Source of the DNA: an uncultured Muribaculaceae bacterium
GTDB lineage: Bacteria; Bacteroidota; Bacteroidia; Bacteroidales; Muribaculaceae
DNA: 10,118 nucleotides
Assembly: GCA_910586975.1 (NCBI GenBank)
Contig: CAJUKX010000053.1
Coordinates: 1 to 10,118 of the forward strand
Reading direction: 5' to 3'
Positions 6,824 through 10,118 of this stretch are shown here, piece by piece. The stretch's first letter is position 1, and each line of letters begins with the position of its first letter. The translations under genes and the position numbers were made by a program. The notes beneath the pieces were generated by a model, which made no database searches, was not told where the DNA came from, and saw only the letters and a program-made list of their open reading frames with translations.

Positions 6824-8010
6824 TCAACTGGGAAAAGGAACTCGAAGCGATATTTAACGACCCTCTCTTGGCCGATGTTACCGCTCCACGCAAACGGGCA
6901 ACATCAAGCGACCGACTTATTGCCGGATTCCAAGAGATACTTGCCTTCTACGAAGCCAATGGTCGACTTCCCGAAGATACGCCGGAAGAAACTTCGTTGT
7001 ACCATAAATGGACTGGGCTTCTGAAAAGTGAGAAGAAAATTGAGCGTTGTCGCCCGTTTGATGACCTCGGTATTCTTCCTCAGCCTGTTCTGACTGCGGA
7101 AGAACCTGAAGCCGAATATCACCGCGAGCTGACTGAGGAAGAACAGCTTGAAGCTATTCTTAATGACCCATTGCTCGCAGATATTGAGGATGGCTCAGAC
7201 CTCGGCCTTTTTGATGTGCCCGAATATATGCGCCAACGCCTTGAAGCGCGTAAAGAAGCTGACTATGTCGGCAAACGTCGCCCTTGCGAAGACTTCGACA
7301 AGTACACTGATGGCTTCAAGGAGATTCAGCAAGGGCTGAAATCCGGCAAATATAAGCTCGTGAAGTTTAGCGAGCCGAATCTGAAAGTCGGTCGCTACTT
7401 CGTCGAACAGGGCATTATTGGCTATCTTGCCGCTTTCGAGCAAGAGGCGAAGAATAATCTCAATCGCGTTGATGGCCGTACCCGCGTCATCTATGAAAAC
7501 GGCTCTGAGGCTGACATCAAATTCCGTACAATCACTAAAAACCTTTCTGTCGACGGTTATAGCATTATGGATTGTTCGGAAATGTCGCCCAAAGATTTTG
7601 AGGAATGCTTCACACTCACCGATAAAGACGTTGAGAGTGGAACAATCTATGTACTTCGCTCTAAATCTTCTCGCCCCGAAATTGCAGCAATCAAAGACCT
7701 CTATAAAATCGGTTTTACCGTTACCTCTGTTGAAAGTCGTATTGCCAACGCCAAGAACGAGCCGACATATCTTTGTGCTGATGTCGAGGTTGTGGCTACA
7801 TGGAAAGTCTACAATGTAAAATCTTCGACGTTCGAGGCTCTTATACACAAACTCTTTGCCCACGTCCAATTACAGGTAACTGTCGACGGCCACCGACCCC
7901 AAGAATGGTTTATCGTTCCTTTCAAGGTTATAGAAGAGGCTATAAACGCAATAATCATAGGTAAACCAATCGAATATAATCCGCAATTGTTACAAATAAT
8001 TTACAATTGA
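6820..8010 (+). CDS. GIY-YIG nuclease, T5orf172-type, with repeated N-terminal motif (396 aa)
   Basis: The C-terminal domain (about 272-370) is GIY-YIG: GTIYVL (274-279), LYKIGFT (294-300), the expected catalytic Arg R307, metal-binding Glu E339 in FEALIHKLF (338-346), and the T5orf172-type ending EWF (362-364). All key residues seem present, so it is probably an active DNA endonuclease. The N-terminal 270 residues are not a known domain to me. They contain a near-exact duplication, ELEAIFNDPLLADV (7-20) and QLEAILNDPLLADI (109-122), each followed by a helical stretch containing GF.EI. These may be docking motifs for the helicase or methyltransferase (inference). The start at 6820 overlaps the helicase stop as ATGA. 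The gene is GC-rich until the last roughly 70 bases, which turn AT-rich. In context it is the likely nuclease of a split restriction-modification system. Confidence 0.88.
   Translation: MINWEKELEAIFNDPLLADVTAPRKRATSSDRLIAGFQEILAFYEANGRLPEDTPEETSLYHKWTGLLKSEKKIERCRPFDDLGILPQPVLTAEEPEAEYHRELTEEEQLEAILNDPLLADIEDGSDLGLFDVPEYMRQRLEARKEADYVGKRRPCEDFDKYTDGFKEIQQGLKSGKYKLVKFSEPNLKVGRYFVEQGIIGYLAAFEQEAKNNLNRVDGRTRVIYENGSEADIKFRTITKNLSVDGYSIMDCSEMSPKDFEECFTLTDKDVESGTIYVLRSKSSRPEIAAIKDLYKIGFTVTSVESRIANAKNEPTYLCADVEVVATWKVYNVKSSTFEALIHKLFAHVQLQVTVDGHRPQEWFIVPFKVIEEAINAIIIGKPIEYNPQLLQIIYN
6838..6879 (+). repeat. First copy of a 14-residue coding repeat
   Basis: Encodes ELEAIFNDPLLADV. It matches the copy at 7144-7185 in 11 of 14 residues, with conservative changes at two of the other positions (F/L, V/I) and E/Q at the first. 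The codons differ at many positions between the copies, so the duplication is old and kept at the protein level rather than being a recent DNA repeat. Confidence 0.8.
7144..7185 (+). repeat. Second copy of a 14-residue coding repeat
   Basis: Encodes QLEAILNDPLLADI, the partner of the copy at 6838-6879, 102 codons downstream. Both lie in acidic surroundings ahead of the nuclease domain, compatible with short helical protein-binding motifs. Confidence 0.8.
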
Positions 8011-8134
8011 TTCATTATGAATGCAAAACATTTCAAGAAAAAATACTCTCTTGTGTGACCATTTGATTGTTCGTGCAACTCAAAACGGCGGTTACCTTTT
8101 CGCAAATTAATTCATTAATAACGGAAGAAACCTT
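8011..8134 (+). other. Intergenic gap before the KAP gene
   Basis: This is the only intergenic gap above 60 bases in the window. It breaks the chain of overlapping genes, so the KAP gene may have its own transcription start. No convincing hairpin terminator with a T-tract follows the GIY-YIG stop, so read-through from the operon is also possible. No ORF of note lies in it. Confidence 0.6.
8070..8100 (+). promoter_or_regulatory. Weak candidate Bacteroidetes-type promoter
   Basis: TACCTTTT at 8093-8100 matches 7 of 8 positions of the Bacteroidetes -7 consensus TAnnTTTG. TTCG at 8070-8073 is a 3-of-4 match to the -33 TTTG element at a spacing of 19 bases. A perfect TTTG at 8062-8065 lies too far upstream. 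This would start transcription about 25-30 bases before the KAP ATG. AT-rich DNA gives such matches by chance. Confidence 0.3.
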
Positions 8135-10093
8135 ATGAAAACTGAGTGGATTAAAGCCATAATAACTCAACTCTTTGTATTATTTCTGTTCATATCATTA
8201 AATGCAGAAATAATGGGTTGGTTTGATGAATATATTTTACCAACTCTTTCAAGCGTGAGCGAAGGGCCTATCTCATCTCTAATTTTCGCTGCTATATCCT
8301 CATATACAATAATCCTTTGGATTAATAGGTTTAGGTATCATTATTATGTAAAGCTCGTATATGTGTTGAGTAGCATCAGTCTATCCTCTGTATATTGGTT
8401 TTACAGACTATTTACAGACGAGTATGTTGTAACAGAGTCAGATATTTTCCACTTAGGATTTTCTGATATCATTTTTGGTAGTTTATTCCTGTTTGGTATA
8501 ACCTCTCTTTTAGTTGATTTAATTGAATTAGATGAACCCACTTCAAACGAAACACAAAATGAAGATAAAGCTCCCTTATTAGAGGATAGGCCTATTACTA
8601 AACGAGAGCAAGATAGACTTGGATTCGGCGATGAAGTCGATACGTTGTATCAACGTATTATAGAAAGAGAGACAACAACAGCATTAAGCATTGGCATAAA
8701 CGCCAGATGGGGAGATGGAAAGTCCTCATTTATTAATCTTATGGAGGAAAAGTTCATTCAGAATAAAGATCGTTTTATAGTAATTCGGTTTAATCCTCGC
8801 TATTCAACCTATGATACAATTCAGTCTGCGTTCTTTGAGATATTATACTCTGAATTAAGCAAATATGATTCAAGATTTAAAAGTTCATTCAATGATTATC
8901 TTAGGGTAATTGATGTAATGACTGATCATAAATACTTATCGGCTTTATTCCAGACATCAACGTTATTTAACAGAGACAGTGAAAAATCAAGAATCAATGA
9001 TGCAATAAAGCGTTTAAAAAAACGTATTATTGTTATTATCGAAGATTTGGATCGTTTGACGGGAGATGAGATTGTTGAAGTTTTCAAATTAATTGATGGT
9101 AATGCAGCCTTCGATAATCTAATCTTTATCAGTGCTTATGACAAGAGACGTATCAATTCACTTTTAGAATCAACGGATGAATGGACTGCATTTTCCGATA
9201 AATTCTTCACATGGGAGCGCCCTCTTCCATTGAGATCATCACAATTTTTATTAGATTTCCTGATTCCAAACTTAACAAGCGACCTTATATTTAGTAAAGA
9301 GGAGATAGAAGAGATCAATAGATCAATAATGGTAAACGCAACATTCTTTACATCCTATCTTAAAAATATAAGAGATGTCAAACGGTATATAAACTTAGTT
9401 AAACCATCTCTCAAGAGAATCTATAAAGAAGTAAAACTAAGGGATTTCTTGCTTATAGAATTGGTTAGATATAGGTATCCGGATGAGCATAGAGTTTTGT
9501 ATGAACAGAATTCTCATAAAGACAGCGAAACAAATTTTGAACGAAAAATAACCATTGACGGACTTGAAGACCAATATAAATCAAAGGATATTCTGAATGA
9601 ATTATTCCCTGCTGATGGGAATAATTCATACCGATCCATTAATTCGGTAGGTGGCTTCTCGATATACTTTCAAGAGCACTTATTTGAGCGTACAAGCCAT
9701 GAAAAAATAAGTTCAATGTTTGAATTGGATCAAGATTATCGGGCTCTTATCGACGGAATCTTAAATAATAAAGGATGGAATCAGCTTAATGAATATCTTG
9801 GTTCTCTCAATACGCTTTCCTTGCAAAGTTGGGATGCTGTAGTTAGATATATCGATATATATATTTATCTGAGTGCACAATACAACGAAAGATTAAACTC
9901 AACAATAAATGTGGGTATTCTTCTTGAGAAAAGAGTTGCAGAGCGACTATGTAAGAAATTCGAGATTTCTATGGATAATTATAAGTCTACAATATATCAT
10001 AAGTTAATCGGTAGCAATAATGAATATCCCTATGAAATTGTGGAGCTGCAATTATGGGCATATAAGAAAGTCACTATGTTTGCATCAGATTAG
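8135..10093 (+). CDS. Membrane-anchored KAP-type P-loop NTPase (652 aa)
   Basis: Four hydrophobic stretches lie at the N-terminus (about 8-24, 46-64, 71-90 and 108-128), followed by an acidic linker (131-150) and a KAP-like NTPase domain. Walker A is ARWGDGKSS (190-198), Walker B is RIIVIIEDLDRL (297-308), with the double-acidic EDLDR typical of KAP NTPases, and then FISAYDKRRI (331-340) matching the following strand. The KAP segment that normally reads like FNAWR is here RFNPRYS (218-224), without the Trp. The remaining 300 residues are helical with no recognised domain. KAP NTPases sit at the inner membrane and some belong to antiphage systems, such as QatA of QatABCD, but no qatBCD partner is visible. 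The start at 8135 is preceded by GGAAGAAA and gives a complete first membrane segment. The gene is AT-rich (17 of 60 G/C in 9001-9060). Its role, and whether it works with the operon upstream, are unknown. Confidence 0.85.
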   Translation: MKTEWIKAIITQLFVLFLFISLNAEIMGWFDEYILPTLSSVSEGPISSLIFAAISSYTIILWINRFRYHYYVKLVYVLSSISLSSVYWFYRLFTDEYVVTESDIFHLGFSDIIFGSLFLFGITSLLVDLIELDEPTSNETQNEDKAPLLEDRPITKREQDRLGFGDEVDTLYQRIIERETTTALSIGINARWGDGKSSFINLMEEKFIQNKDRFIVIRFNPRYSTYDTIQSAFFEILYSELSKYDSRFKSSFNDYLRVIDVMTDHKYLSALFQTSTLFNRDSEKSRINDAIKRLKKRIIVIIEDLDRLTGDEIVEVFKLIDGNAAFDNLIFISAYDKRRINSLLESTDEWTAFSDKFFTWERPLPLRSSQFLLDFLIPNLTSDLIFSKEEIEEINRSIMVNATFFTSYLKNIRDVKRYINLVKPSLKRIYKEVKLRDFLLIELVRYRYPDEHRVLYEQNSHKDSETNFERKITIDGLEDQYKSKDILNELFPADGNNSYRSINSVGGFSIYFQEHLFERTSHEKISSMFELDQDYRALIDGILNNKGWNQLNEYLGSLNTLSLQSWDAVVRYIDIYIYLSAQYNERLNSTINVGILLEKRVAERLCKKFEISMDNYKSTIYHKLIGSNNEYPYEIVELQLWAYKKVTMFASD

Positions 10094-10118
10094 CTGACGG
10101 GGCGCTCAACGGGGGCTG
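10094..10118. other. GC-rich tail at the window edge
   Basis: The 25 bases after the KAP stop contain 19 G/C, in sharp contrast to the gene before them. Two near-identical pieces, ACGGGGCGCT (10097-10106) and ACGGGGGCT (10109-10117), lie side by side. The stretch is too short to say whether it is a repeat, an element boundary or the lead-in to another gene. Confidence 0.3.

Noticed and set aside
7195..7869. Antisense open frame (224 codons) across the GIY-YIG gene
   Set aside because: The sense strand carries intact GIY-YIG motifs in this stretch; the antisense protein is low-complexity and Cys/Phe-rich, without recognisable motifs.
1255..8010. Assignment of the operon to BREX or DISARM
   Set aside because: No PglZ, BrxC, BrxL, DUF1998, PLD or SNF2-type DrmD protein is present; only the methyltransferase and a helicase are shared in general terms.
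8010..8117. ATTCATTA present at both ends of the intergenic gap (8010-8017 and 8110-8117)
   Set aside because: Eight AT-rich bases repeated 100 bases apart is expected by chance, and nothing between them looks like an inserted element.
9847..9860. Perfect 14-base palindrome ATATATCGATATAT
   Set aside because: It lies inside the KAP gene, encodes an ordinary YIDIYIY stretch, and is the sort of palindrome AT-rich coding DNA makes by chance.

Overview
The window reads as chromosome or integrated-element DNA from a Bacteroidales bacterium (Bacteroides, Prevotella or Muribaculaceae-like). The grounds are indirect: the protein families, the lack of clear Shine-Dalgarno sites in front of the genes, and A-rich leaders. 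I cannot name the genus. All supported genes lie on the + strand and nothing convincing is coded on the - strand. No tRNA, rRNA, transposase or CRISPR array is visible. It looks like a defence island.

Layout: (a) 1-240, the last codons of a probable upstream gene overlapping a 73-residue small protein of unknown function. (b) 291-1238, an AT-rich DnaB-type RecA-fold ATPase that has only the C-terminal DnaB domain and has His where the Arg finger is expected. (c) 1255-8010, four genes joined by three identical 4-base ATGA overlaps: an MmeI-like adenine DNA methyltransferase with no visible nuclease site, an AbiJ_NTD4/HEPN-type abortive-infection protein, an SF2 DEAD/DEAH-type helicase, and a GIY-YIG (T5orf172-type) nuclease. 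(d) 8135-10093, a membrane-anchored KAP-type P-loop NTPase behind a 124-base gap that holds a weak candidate promoter.

How the genes may work together (inference): the methyltransferase marks host DNA; the helicase and the GIY-YIG protein would supply translocation and cutting in trans, like a type IIG enzyme split into separate subunits; the HEPN-type protein could be a second, RNA-cleaving, growth-arresting layer whose expression is tied to the restriction core. The DnaB-like and KAP ATPases flank this core and may be partners or independent cargo.

The strongest structural signal is base composition. The methyltransferase body, the helicase and the GIY-YIG gene are clearly GC-richer (roughly 50-60% in lines I counted) than the DnaB-like gene, the methyltransferase specificity segment (about 2756-3775), the AbiJ-like gene and the KAP gene (roughly 27-35%). 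This suggests a three-gene core into which specificity and effector modules were exchanged. The combination does not match BREX, DISARM or any named system that I can identify with certainty.
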